In this document: piece by piece, positions 1-8,108 of the stretch
Position numbering within the stretch: the first letter of the stretch is position 1
Layout of the letters: every line of letters begins with the position of its first letter
Source of the DNA: Methylococcaceae bacterium
GTDB lineage: Bacteria > Pseudomonadota > Gammaproteobacteria > Methylococcales > Methylomonadaceae
Direction of reading: 5' to 3'
NCBI GenBank assembly: GCA_005779525.1
Contig: SXIZ01000050.1
Span: forward strand, 1-17,960
DNA: 17,960 nt
Program-made: the position numbers and the translations under genes
Notes under the pieces: model-generated
Seen by the model: the letters and a program-made list of their open reading frames with translations, nothing else
What the model was told of the DNA's origin: nothing
Databases searched by the model: none

Positions 1-914
1 TCGATTGGATTCACTTTGTGTGGCATCGTGGAGGAACCGACTTCACCCGCAACGGTTTTTTGTTTGAAATACCCAAGCGATATATAGCTCCAGATATCGC
101 GGTCAAAATCTAACAAAATGGTATTAAAACGGCTTAAGGCATGGAAAAACTCTGCAATATAATCATGGGGTTCTATCTGAATCGTATACGGGTTCCAATT
201 TAGCCCTAGGGATTCAACAAAATCTTTGGAAAACGCCGCCCAGTTAACTTCAGGATAAGCAACAGCATGGGCATTGTAGTTACCGACCGCACCATTAATT
301 TTGCCTAAGATTTCGACTGACTCTAACTGATCTTTTTGCCGGAGCATACGGGCCACGACATTGGCAAATTCTTTTCCTGTGGTTGTGGGCGTGGCCGATT
401 GCCCATGGGTACGTGACAACATCGGTTGCGCGGCGGTTTCAGCAGCAAGTTTTCTAATCGCCTCAATACAGTCGGTGATTTGCTCTAAAATCACGCCCCG
501 GCCTTCTTTGAGCATTAAGGCATACGACAGATTGTTAATATCTTCCGAGGTACAGGCAAAATGAATAAATTCACTGACTTTTTCCAGCTCCGCATGCCCA
601 CTGATTTTTTCCTTTAACAGATATTCCACCGCTTTAACATCGTGGTTGGTGGTTTTTTCGATGTGTTTGACGCGCTCGGCGTCAGCTTCAGAAAATTCGT
701 TGACGATGGTGTTCAATAGCTGATTGGCGCTGGCGCTAAACGGAGCAACTTCTGGGATGTGTGCATGTTGCGCTAAAGCTTGCAACCAGCGAACTTCTAC
801 TTCCACCCGATAGCGGATTAAGCCATATTCGCTAAAAATAGGGCGTAATTTAGCAACTTTGTCGGCATAGCGACCATCGATAGGTGAAATAGCAGTCAGC
901 GTAGAACTAGTCAT
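1..914 (-). CDS. purB: Adenylosuccinate lyase PurB (C-terminal part outside window)
   Basis: PurB performs two fumarate-releasing steps in purine synthesis: SAICAR to AICAR, and adenylosuccinate to AMP. It is a cytoplasmic homotetramer of the fumarase/aspartase superfamily. The 304 residues present start MTSSTLTAISPIDGRYADK, the usual N-terminus of the E. coli-type enzyme (456 aa). The SRTHGQ catalytic-base region is visible (His about 170). The superfamily signature GSSTMPHKVNP lies at residues 293-303, with the catalytic serine pair at 294-295, so the window ends just after the signature. The start is supported by an AGGA ribosome site 7 nt upstream and a perfect TATAAT box further upstream. 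The reading frame is open throughout and no defect is seen. The missing third is cut only by the window edge. Identity is near certain. Confidence 0.97.
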   Translation of the reverse strand, partial: MTSSTLTAISPIDGRYADKVAKLRPIFSEYGLIRYRVEVEVRWLQALAQHAHIPEVAPFSASANQLLNTIVNEFSEADAERVKHIEKTTNHDVKAVEYLLKEKISGHAELEKVSEFIHFACTSEDINNLSYALMLKEGRGVILEQITDCIEAIRKLAAETAAQPMLSRTHGQSATPTTTGKEFANVVARMLRQKDQLESVEILGKINGAVGNYNAHAVAYPEVNWAAFSKDFVESLGLNWNPYTIQIEPHDYIAEFFHALSRFNTILLDFDRDIWSYISLGYFKQKTVAGEVGSSTMPHKVNPI

Positions 915-949
915 GGGTGTCCTGAAGTTAATAAACAAAAATTAGGGGT

Positions 950-978
950 ATTATAATGGCTAGCTGGCGATTTAAAAA
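950..978 (-). promoter_or_regulatory. Putative purB promoter
   Basis: A perfect -10 hexamer TATAAT lies on the minus strand at 955-950. The best -35 with 17 bp spacing is TTTTTA at 978-973, which is poor. The inferred transcript start near 943 would leave a leader of about 28 nt ending in the AGGA ribosome site. No PurR-like operator was recognised by eye. Confidence 0.4.
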
Positions 979-1105
979 CTAATGTCCGTGCGCATAGACT
1001 TGCCAAGACAAAAACATAAGCGATGACCGAGGAGGGAAGATGAAAATAGGTATACAAACTTCGCGTACGCATGGCGATGTTCGACCTTGCTTGAAACAGG
1101 TCTAC

Positions 1106-1111
1106 TATAAT
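1106..1111 (+). promoter_or_regulatory. Putative -10 box for the 117-aa membrane protein gene
   Basis: A perfect TATAAT sits 67 nt before the start codon of the small membrane protein gene. No convincing -35 accompanies it: the hexamer at 17 bp spacing is GACCTT. The call therefore rests on the -10 alone. Confidence 0.35.
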
Positions 1112-1178
1112 TTAAGTTAGCAATGTCGTTGCGAATAGCATAAATCGGTTAAGTAATGTTTTAAGAGTTGGAGAGGCT

Positions 1179-1532
1179 ATGAAATTTGATATCAAAGGCT
1201 GGGGAATAATTTTGCTGGGCACGGCTGCCCTCGCGAGTTTAGGCTTTTATTTAGCCAAAATGGAATCCCCTAAACAAAGCTCGATCAATGTTTCGGAGTT
1301 GATTACCGAATGTGTGACTTACAATTCTAATCCAGGGCGGATTCCGATGAATAGGGCAAAAATCCAGAGCTTAATGCATACGGTAGAAACACAGATCTTA
1401 AAACCTAAAACCTCTGAGCAAGAGCTTGCAAATAATGAAGAGGAGCTACCAGCAACATTGCGTAAGCCTTTACAGATTTGTATACAAGACTTAAAACTTA
1501 ATCTTGAAAAATACCAGCAATTTACGCCTTGA
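1179..1532 (+). CDS. Small membrane-anchored protein with one copy of an unrecognised two-cysteine domain
   Basis: I do not recognise a named family. Residues 1-6 are short and basic, and residues 7-26 form one hydrophobic segment, so an N-in membrane anchor (or uncleaved signal) with the rest in the periplasm is likely. Residues 41-112 form a compact module that begins ECVTYNSNPGRIP and ends LQICIQDLKLNLEKY. The same pattern occurs twice in the J-domain protein at 14819-16150. The shared elements are an N-terminal CV(A/T)YN(A/S)xPGxIP block, a middle IQ-plus-hydrophobic helix, and a C-terminal LxxCxxDLxxxL helix. Cys45 and Cys101 align with Cys252 and Cys314 of the J-protein and could form a disulfide. 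The start has a GGAG-type ribosome site (GAGAGG) and a TATAAT box upstream. The gene stands alone between divergent purB and a convergent methyltransferase gene. Confidence 0.75.
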   Translation: MKFDIKGWGIILLGTAALASLGFYLAKMESPKQSSINVSELITECVTYNSNPGRIPMNRAKIQSLMHTVETQILKPKTSEQELANNEEELPATLRKPLQICIQDLKLNLEKYQQFTP

Positions 1533-1567
1533 GGTATTTTGCCACTGCTAAAGTATTGATCGCCCTA

Positions 1568-1599
1568 AGCTTTTAGTCATCATCAGTTTGACTAAAGCT
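1568..1599. other. Hairpin between convergent genes
   Basis: AGCTTTTAGTC (1568-1578) pairs with GACTAAAGCT (1590-1599), giving 10 pairs with one bulged T and an 11-nt loop. It lies between the 3' ends of the small membrane protein gene and the convergent methyltransferase gene, where a bidirectional terminator would be expected. Neither strand has a clear T tract after the stem, so its activity as a terminator is uncertain. Confidence 0.3.
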
Positions 1600-1605
1600 A
1601 GCACC

Positions 1606-2253
1606 TTAGCTAAAGGTTAAAAATCGACCTTTATAAGCTTCACCATTTTCAGTCCATGGATGGGCAGTACGCATGACCACGCCATAGCCTAAGAGCTGCA
1701 TGGCGCGACAAAAGCTTACCCGATTACCGCGATTAGGGTCCACAATAATGATCTCAGCCTTAGTGGCCGCATGACTGGCGATAAAGCGTGCCAATTGTTC
1801 GGGTTGTTGGCGTTCATACAGTACATCACTGCCGATAATCAGATCAAATCGCCCCAATTCTGGATTATCCTCCGCCCAATTGCCAAACTGATATTTCAGG
1901 GGGCCGAGCTGATTTAAACGTAAATTCTCAGTCAAAAATTCTTGAGTTAGAGGATGCCAATCGCTGGCCGTCATATTGCCCGCGCGCCGATGGATGACTA
2001 AACTCGCAAGCGCTAAGCCTGCACCGATTTCTAAAATACGTTTGCCAGCTAACTCGTGTGTGTGCATTGCCAGCGCCAAAACCCGTGCCGATGGCCATAA
2101 ATGCCCAAACAATGACCAACTGGCAGGCGAAATACCAGTCTGTGCCGCTGCACCTAAGGGGTCGGCATACTGTTGTCGGTCAAGTAAAGAGCGAATTGTA
2201 TAATCGATACCGCCGACGGTGACGGTTTGGTATTGCACTTGAAATCCAGGCAT
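1606..2253 (-). CDS. SAM-dependent methyltransferase, METTL/MTF16-type (probable protein-lysine methyltransferase)
   Basis: This is a class I Rossmann methyltransferase of 215 aa. Motif I is ILEIGAGLA at residues 73-81, the acidic strand-2 residue is Asp98 (ASDWHP), and GSDVLYE at 141-147 corresponds to the post-motif II block typical of the MTF16 group, which includes METTL20/ETFBKMT and METTL21. The Trp-containing FGHLWPSARVLA segment before motif I is also typical of that group. Known members methylate lysines of proteins such as ETF-beta, translation factors and chaperones. The substrate here cannot be read from the sequence, and no ETF gene is nearby. A GGAAAG ribosome site precedes the ATG. 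The gene is complete, of normal length and apparently monocistronic. It could instead act on a small molecule; the fold is certain, the substrate class is inferred. Confidence 0.8.
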   Translation of the reverse strand: MPGFQVQYQTVTVGGIDYTIRSLLDRQQYADPLGAAAQTGISPASWSLFGHLWPSARVLALAMHTHELAGKRILEIGAGLALASLVIHRRAGNMTASDWHPLTQEFLTENLRLNQLGPLKYQFGNWAEDNPELGRFDLIIGSDVLYERQQPEQLARFIASHAATKAEIIIVDPNRGNRVSFCRAMQLLGYGVVMRTAHPWTENGEAYKGRFLTFS

Positions 2254-2680
2254 GTTGCTTTCCAGAGGAGCAGAGTGGCGTTGTGTAAGAAACTAATCGT
2301 AGAACACCGTGCTCTCAGAAAGCAGCATGCAGGCCGATAAGGCGCTTAGGGAGATCGTCATCATTCTTAGACGAATCGCTGCATGGTAGCACTATTGTTG
2401 TATAGGGGTGTTATTTCTACATACTTGGATTTGCTAAATTTGAGGTAAGCATAACATCTGTGTTGGTGTTTAGATAAGGTGAGTAGTGCAGTTTGTTAGC
2501 AGAGTGCATGCTGCTCTTAAGTAAAATGGAATTTATCGCCCGCACCACGCACCATGAGCGCTTTATGACTAATGTGGTTCCGCCGCTAACTTATATCCAT
2601 CAAATAGTTGATCTGAGTTTTCAAGGCGGTTAATTTCCTTTATTATCACCTAACAATAATAATAACTACGAGGTACCCTG
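2254..2680. other. Intergenic region between divergent genes (427 bp)
   Basis: The region separates the leftward methyltransferase gene from the rightward PEP carboxykinase-like gene. It has no open frame with coding character; the longest I translated by hand, from the ATG at 2325, has 20 codons. The right end holds a plausible promoter at 2618-2646 and an ACGAGG ribosome site at 2667-2672. The remainder shows only short imperfect inverted repeats, such as AGCAG/CTGCT around 2500, and nothing I can name. Confidence 0.5.
2618..2646 (+). promoter_or_regulatory. Putative promoter of the PEP carboxykinase-like gene
   Basis: TTTTCA (2618-2623, four of six consensus bases) and TATTAT (2641-2646, five of six) are separated by 17 bp. 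Transcription would start near 2653, giving a leader of about 28 nt that carries the ACGAGG ribosome site. Confidence 0.4.
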
Positions 2681-5600
2681 ATGGACTTTATGCAATCATT
2701 GGGCTTATACAAGCCGCAAGCCAATTCAGCTTCTGAGCAGCACATGCTGCATTTGTACATCAACCTGAAGCTAGCTTCTTGCGGGCAGCCGACTTGTTTA
2801 CAGGACGATACTGCCGGAATTATGCACACCGCCCATGACATGCTGCGTAGTTATTTGGAAAAAAGTCGGCAGCTGGCCGCCTATTTCTATCCGCCAGATA
2901 TGCGGATTCAACGTTTTTTAGATGCTTATTGTGCGGATTTGGGCTTGGCAAAAGTGCCGCAATTACCGACGTTAACCTTTGAATTAGATCGACATGGCGT
3001 CGCACGTGAACTCTCTCTTCCCATCGGTGAAGACCAATTTCAAGCAGAATATGTCGCCAGCTATAAAGTGAAACAAGGGGTGTTGCATAATCCTGCCAGT
3101 GATAGACGCACCACCCAAGGCTCTTTTCATATTGCCGATGGTGGGTTACCCGTGCCGGGAGATAAAAAGGAAGTGCCTAAGCGCACGTTTGCTGCGTTGT
3201 TACAGCATGCCTTGAATCCTCCTGAAGAGCTGATGACCTTGCCTTTTTGTGCCAATCAACCTGTACCAGCGCGCATGTTTGTCTCGTTATTGTTGCGGCC
3301 TATTGTTTGCCCTGAAATTCCAGGGGTGGAACATGCCAAGAATATGGAGATTCGTTTTTTTGCGCCTGGCAGTTTAGTGAGTAATTTGGATTTTGTCGAA
3401 AGCATTTTTGGTAATGGTGGTAACCCAGCCTTGCCGGAATTTGATGCTGCTTTGGACGTTGAACATTGGACTGGACATTCGGGCTGTGTGATTTTGGCAC
3501 CGCAATTAGTGAAATTGACGAAACAAGCGTTAGGCTTACCGCACTGGGATGAAGCTACTGCACGTCAACGGCAAGACGGTATGTGCTGGCAAACCGCGGA
3601 TGAACTTTATAACGATGGGCAGGCGTTTAAGATTACCGCACGCGATGCCAGTGGTGTGATTGTCACCATCTTGGCGGACAATTATTACGGCTATTGTAAA
3701 AAAGAGGTTAAAGCCCAAATTAGTTATGCGGCAAATTTATTCGGTCTAGCGGAAGAAGAGCATGCGGGTGGGGCGTTAGCCTTTAGACGCCGTAACCATG
3801 GTGATGAATATGGTATTGGCAGCCCTTCGCGCGAGGTCGGTTATAATTTTGAAGATATGGTGGCGCGTTTCGGGGCGCTGATGGAGGTTAAACCCGAAGG
3901 CTACGCTATAGATAAACAGTATCCTGAGATTATTTATGTGCCGCAAGTTTTGCGTATGGATTTGAATGCGCAAACGATCAGTTGGGAAAAAAATGGGGTG
4001 CTACACGATTTACGTTTGCAACCGCATAAAATCTATATCCAGCCCAATGGCTACAAGGTAGAAATGCTCAAACACCCCGGTGCTCCTTCGTGGCGTTTGG
4101 TTGGTACCGAGCCTGAAGGCACGTTTTGTCATAAACCGTCTACTGTGTCGGGCGGGGGAAAGTCTGAGATTTCCAAATCCATTGAAGATGCGATTATTTA
4201 TAATCCGTTATTTGTGCATGATCTACAAAAAGATTTGGACAAAGTGGAAGAGATCGTTAACAAAGATTACCGTGGTCGTTTCCGTCCCGGGCATGAACAC
4301 GAAGACCATGCCCCCGAGCGTTCAGTTTTAGGTACGGAGCGCAGTCTAGGTTCGGTGATTAAATTATTGACCTATTCGTCCAGTCATACCGATGAGTTTA
4401 ATGCCTGGTTAAAATCGATTCCACCGTATATTTTTGCGCTGACGTTTTTGATTAAACGTTTCTATCGCCCGGAATGGGGCAAAGATTGGCGAGAACATAT
4501 TTCTGTCGATATTGTCGACGGTGCGCCGGGGCATGAACTGAAGCTATTTGACCGCAAAATCATTGCCTCGTACCTGCGCATAGGCTTTGATTTACAAGGC
4601 GGTTGGCGAACCTTTAAAGTGCGGCAGGATTTTATTGCCGCAGAAAAAATTCAAATGGAAGACGATATTAGTGCTTCGGTGGTGGTTCCTCAGCATATGA
4701 TTGCGCCATTTTGTGCCGAAAATATCTTGTATCCGGCGTTAAAATTGGTCAGCAATTGCGAGTACCGTTTGTTTCAACGTCCCGATGATGCGATTATTCC
4801 TGGGTATGATAAACAAACCGAACTGAATATGGCAGAATCCGGTAATTTTATGGCGAATTTCGAACCCCTGCGCGGAGAGAGTTTGGCGGAGATCGTCGAG
4901 GATGTCTTGTCGATCAGTAAATTTACGCCCCCGATGCATCAATTATTGACTCAAGCCTACCGCGAGCAACAAGGATTTGTGGTGTCTTCAGCGCATCCAC
5001 GTTTAGTGGGTGGTAAGCCTTCTAAAAATCCGCGCTATTTGGAAACGCGACCAGACTTAATTAATCCGGTGCGTAAATATATTGCCGAAATCGGCACGCG
5101 CTTACATCGTAAAATTCCGTTGGGACAGCCTGTATGTTTTCCGGTGGATGCGGTGCTTTGCGGTCGACGCAATAATCCACCCGAACCCGGTATTCGTGCA
5201 CTAGCAGTGTACAATCCCATTCATTACCAAGAACTGCCCGAACTGTTCATGGATTTTATTTGTTCGCTCACCGGTAAGTCGCCTTCGACCACTGGAGCGG
5301 GAAGTGAAGGGGCATTGACTAAAGGCCCGTTTAACGCTTTACGCGCCACGCCAGATCTGAATAATGCTTTAGTGTCATTTATTCTGACGGGTTATCCGGG
5401 GTTCTCCAGCTCCGCTGGCTTTATTGGTCCCGATATGCGTGTCAACCATGATGTCAGTTTGTTAATTCCTGAAATTTGGACACGTTTACGCATCGATGAA
5501 CGGCAACCAGAATATCTGATTAAACAGGGATACTTAGCCGCGTTGCAAGATTTTAGCTATGAGGGTAAGCCAGTACTAGCGAGTCGTTTAGGCTATCGGA

Positions 5601-6139
5601 TCACCGAGCACTTTGTGCACGATTTTATGGGCAAAATTTTTGATAATCCCATTGCGGTGTTTACCAAAGATATTCTCGAGCCAGAAACCCAAGATTTAGC
5701 GGTATTTGTTGATGGTGTGCATAATATTGTTGAAACACAACAACAAGTTGCACAGCAATATTTTGAAGACGGCAGTATTGACGACGCTTGTCCGCCATTA
5801 CAAGTTTTATTACATATCATGGCCTACGGACACTATGCTGGTAAGGATGTGCATGCTCCTGAAATCCGGGCGATGTTTAGTCGAGAATCCTTATTAGCGT
5901 CTGAGTGGTACCAAGCGCGTTTGCGCACCAAGCAAACGCGTGATATGCAACTTTGGCAACGACATGTGGAGAGTTTGCAAGTGTTTATGGCGCGCAGTCA
6001 ACATGCCGATGACATTGCTCATTTACAGATTGCAGAGCGCTTAGCATTTGCAACCCAAAAATTGGCGACGGTGCAACATCCTGATTATCTAATCAGTTTA
6101 GTGGGTACGATAGGCGCGGATTTATTAGGCGCTTATTAG
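2681..6139 (+). CDS. Probable diphosphate-type phosphoenolpyruvate carboxykinase (PPi-PEPCK)
   Basis: PPi-PEPCK interconverts oxaloacetate plus diphosphate with PEP, CO2 and phosphate, at the PEP-oxaloacetate node of central metabolism. Known members (Entamoeba, Propionibacterium, Actinomyces) are far longer than GTP or ATP enzymes, around 1100-1150 aa; this protein has 1152. Landmarks appear in the same order as in GTP-PEPCK. YYGYCKKEVKAQISYAANLF (residues 335-354) resembles the GGNSLLGKKCFALRIAS block. STVSGGGKSEIS (487-498) is a P-loop-like kinase motif, with Lys494-Ser495. VDAVLCGRRN, near residue 825, resembles the IDAIIFGGRRP block. There is no signal peptide or membrane segment, so it is cytosolic. 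An ACGAGG ribosome site lies 8 nt before the ATG, and the frame is uninterrupted. The identification rests on length and remembered motifs rather than an alignment. The fallback is a large conserved protein of unknown function with a PEPCK-like kinase core. Confidence 0.72.
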   Translation: MDFMQSLGLYKPQANSASEQHMLHLYINLKLASCGQPTCLQDDTAGIMHTAHDMLRSYLEKSRQLAAYFYPPDMRIQRFLDAYCADLGLAKVPQLPTLTFELDRHGVARELSLPIGEDQFQAEYVASYKVKQGVLHNPASDRRTTQGSFHIADGGLPVPGDKKEVPKRTFAALLQHALNPPEELMTLPFCANQPVPARMFVSLLLRPIVCPEIPGVEHAKNMEIRFFAPGSLVSNLDFVESIFGNGGNPALPEFDAALDVEHWTGHSGCVILAPQLVKLTKQALGLPHWDEATARQRQDGMCWQTADELYNDGQAFKITARDASGVIVTILADNYYGYCKKEVKAQISYAANLFGLAEEEHAGGALAFRRRNHGDEYGIGSPSREVGYNFEDMVARFGALMEVKPEGYAIDKQYPEIIYVPQVLRMDLNAQTISWEKNGVLHDLRLQPHKIYIQPNGYKVEMLKHPGAPSWRLVGTEPEGTFCHKPSTVSGGGKSEISKSIEDAIIYNPLFVHDLQKDLDKVEEIVNKDYRGRFRPGHEHEDHAPERSVLGTERSLGSVIKLLTYSSSHTDEFNAWLKSIPPYIFALTFLIKRFYRPEWGKDWREHISVDIVDGAPGHELKLFDRKIIASYLRIGFDLQGGWRTFKVRQDFIAAEKIQMEDDISASVVVPQHMIAPFCAENILYPALKLVSNCEYRLFQRPDDAIIPGYDKQTELNMAESGNFMANFEPLRGESLAEIVEDVLSISKFTPPMHQLLTQAYREQQGFVVSSAHPRLVGGKPSKNPRYLETRPDLINPVRKYIAEIGTRLHRKIPLGQPVCFPVDAVLCGRRNNPPEPGIRALAVYNPIHYQELPELFMDFICSLTGKSPSTTGAGSEGALTKGPFNALRATPDLNNALVSFILTGYPGFSSSAGFIGPDMRVNHDVSLLIPEIWTRLRIDERQPEYLIKQGYLAALQDFSYEGKPVLASRLGYRITEHFVHDFMGKIFDNPIAVFTKDILEPETQDLAVFVDGVHNIVETQQQVAQQYFEDGSIDDACPPLQVLLHIMAYGHYAGKDVHAPEIRAMFSRESLLASEWYQARLRTKQTRDMQLWQRHVESLQVFMARSQHADDIAHLQIAERLAFATQKLATVQHPDYLISLVGTIGADLLGAY

Positions 6140-6152
6140 TCTGTAGCACTAG

Positions 6153-7892
6153 TTAGTCGATAGTTGCAGTTGCCCATTGGGAGCGGGTAATTCTCAGGGT
6201 ATTAATCTTATCTATGATCAATTGCCGTATACTCGGGTCTTCGGGATAATCACTGACGACCCGAGTCGCATCGCCATCCAGTTTAATTTGTGCGGCCGCA
6301 TCTTGACTAAATACACTGACCTTATCGCGATTATCGCCCCGACGGTGCACTATAAACTTAGGTGAGTGTTTTGCTGTACCCCATAAAATCCCGCGCCAAT
6401 CGCTATAGCATGGCGTCCCAGAAATTTCTCCTAACACGGTATTAAATACATCTATTTGCTGAAACTGTTGGGCTTCCTGACCGTGCGAATGTCCATCAAT
6501 GACCACCAAAGGGACTTTGGCAGCGGCTTGGTACTGACCAAAGCGTTCTGCTTCATGGGGTTTTAATGGGGTCATCGCGTGATGATCACCGACGATCAAC
6601 AATATGCCATGTTCAAAAAAGCCAGTATTGCGAAGTTGTTGATAAAAAATCCCGAGTTGCTTATCGGTATAGATAATCGCTTCCTCTTCAGAGGCGTGTT
6701 TGGTTTCGGGATTGACATAAGGGTGATGGCTGCTGACCGTTTTGATAAACAGAAAAAAGTTCTGCTTTTGTTGCTTAAGCCGATCTAATACGCGTAAATA
6801 TAAAGCGGCATCGGGTGCCGATTTGAAATGGAATCGCTCCCAAGCGTTATAGTCTGGGTGATCATGGCCTTCAACATAATCAAAGCCAATACTCTGTGCC
6901 CATTGCCCAGTGTTGCCAAATTCCAAATCGGAACTGGTTAAAAATTCGGTGTGGTAATGATGTTTTTTTAATGCTTGCGGGAGAGCGTCAGGGAGATTAA
7001 AAAAACTATAAAACGATGTGCCACCATCATTATCGTAAGTCGACGGCGGATAAATGGGCGGAATGCCGGTGAGTAGCGAGATTTCACCATCTTCGGTAAT
7101 AAAACCGTTGGCATAAAAATCACGGTACGCCAAATTGTCTTGTGCGATCGCGTCTAAATTGGGAGTCCAGTCTTTGATGCCAGAAAAAAACTGACTTTGG
7201 TAAGCTGATAGGGATTCGACCATTAAAATAATAATATTTTTGGGGATGCTGGGAAGGGTTTGACAGGTTTGTGCTTCATCAAAATGCAGGGCCTGCTTAA
7301 ACTCCGCGCTGTAAGGCGAACCTTCTGACAATATGATCAAATTGTAATCCACCACATTTTTATAAATCCAGGAATGCGCATATTTGTGTTCATCAGCGAA
7401 AACAGTGTAGCCTAAGATTGCACTGATAAATAACACCCAGGGCACCGTCTTGAATTTCTGTTTAGGCAATCGAAACGGGCTCAGTAGCAGTGGGAGTAAA
7501 GCTCCTAGCAGGAGTAAGCAGAGTGCACTTAGCGTGTAATTATTTAAATTGTAAATTTGCTGTAGATATTTATACGCATAACCAGCATATTTAATACTAT
7601 CGCCAAATGTCAGATGCGTGTTGAAATTTTTAATTACAAAATAGTCGGCGCAATAAATAATCCAACAGAGTAGGGCTAAGGTACGTAAAAATGCGGATAA
7701 CCAGCGCCAACAGTTAGGCAATACTGAAAAATAGACTAACATCCACAATAGTGCGTAAAACAGCATATCGTTAGCAATCGCTTGCGAAAACCCTACAAAA
7801 CGGGTTTCGGTGAGCTCGAATATAAAGTTTTCAACATAGCCTGCCTTTAATAGGGCAGGAATTGCCAGAAAACACAGTAGTATTTTGAACAT
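6153..7892 (-). CDS. LTA synthase-like membrane phosphotransferase (sulfatase fold)
   Basis: This 579-residue protein has about five N-terminal membrane helices (near residues 1-20, 38-60, 66-88, 118-140 and 150-165), then a periplasmic alkaline-phosphatase/sulfatase domain from about residue 215. That is the architecture of LtaS, MdoB/OpgB and phosphoethanolamine transferases. Metal and catalytic elements are visible: MVES with Glu226, the nucleophile block FITEDGE with Thr266, SSHHPY with His389/390, and GDHH with Asp436 and His437/438. LtaS and MdoB move phosphoglycerol from phosphatidylglycerol onto an acceptor, and EptA-type enzymes move phosphoethanolamine. Which donor and acceptor apply here is not visible. 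A gammaproteobacterium would not make lipoteichoic acid, so periplasmic glucan or envelope polysaccharide decoration is more likely. The last ~60 residues lie beyond the sulfatase core. A good promoter precedes it; the ribosome site is weak. Confidence 0.85.
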   Translation of the reverse strand: MFKILLCFLAIPALLKAGYVENFIFELTETRFVGFSQAIANDMLFYALLWMLVYFSVLPNCWRWLSAFLRTLALLCWIIYCADYFVIKNFNTHLTFGDSIKYAGYAYKYLQQIYNLNNYTLSALCLLLLGALLPLLLSPFRLPKQKFKTVPWVLFISAILGYTVFADEHKYAHSWIYKNVVDYNLIILSEGSPYSAEFKQALHFDEAQTCQTLPSIPKNIIILMVESLSAYQSQFFSGIKDWTPNLDAIAQDNLAYRDFYANGFITEDGEISLLTGIPPIYPPSTYDNDGGTSFYSFFNLPDALPQALKKHHYHTEFLTSSDLEFGNTGQWAQSIGFDYVEGHDHPDYNAWERFHFKSAPDAALYLRVLDRLKQQKQNFFLFIKTVSSHHPYVNPETKHASEEEAIIYTDKQLGIFYQQLRNTGFFEHGILLIVGDHHAMTPLKPHEAERFGQYQAAAKVPLVVIDGHSHGQEAQQFQQIDVFNTVLGEISGTPCYSDWRGILWGTAKHSPKFIVHRRGDNRDKVSVFSQDAAAQIKLDGDATRVVSDYPEDPSIRQLIIDKINTLRITRSQWATATID

Positions 7893-7930
7893 AATGAGGC
7901 AGGAAGCAGGATTACCAGATTGATACTAAC

Positions 7931-7959
7931 ATTATAGTCGGTGGCTAAAAAAGTGCTAA
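7931..7959 (-). promoter_or_regulatory. Promoter of the LTA synthase-like gene
   Basis: On the minus strand, TTAGCA (7959-7954, four of six -35 bases) and a perfect TATAAT (7936-7931) are separated by exactly 17 bp. The start would be near 7924, leaving a leader of about 32 nt. This is one of the best sigma70-like matches I found in the window. Confidence 0.55.
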
Positions 7960-8010
7960 CTTCTGCCAGTGAGTCGCGTAAAAAAAAGCAAAGTCATCGC
8001 GTGTAGGTTA

Positions 8011-8076
8011 AGGTTGGGAGCTAATATTGGTTGCCCCAACTTATAGACGGGGGTAGCCAAAACGACTAATACCCCC
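8011..8076 (-). terminator. Tandem hairpins downstream of the EF-hand gene
   Basis: Two inverted repeats follow the EF-hand stop codon on the minus strand. The first pairs GGGGGTA (8049-8055) with TACCCCC (8070-8076) around a 14-nt loop. The second pairs 8011-8018 with 8035-8042 (core GTTGGG/CCCAAC) around a 16-nt loop. Neither is followed by a T run, so classical intrinsic termination is doubtful. They may stabilise the 3' end of the transcript or separate it from the LTA synthase-like gene. Confidence 0.35.
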
Positions 8077-8108
8077 AATTACCAAATCTGCTTGGGCTAG
8101 AAACGAGC

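Noticed and set aside
361..564. A 67-codon plus-strand frame opposite purB
   Set aside because: It starts inside the conserved purB sequence on the other strand, and the purB frame is well supported.
2820..5820. Several 60-75 codon frames antisense to the PEP carboxykinase-like gene
   Set aside because: They follow the codon bias of the sense gene, lack ribosome sites and resemble no protein family.
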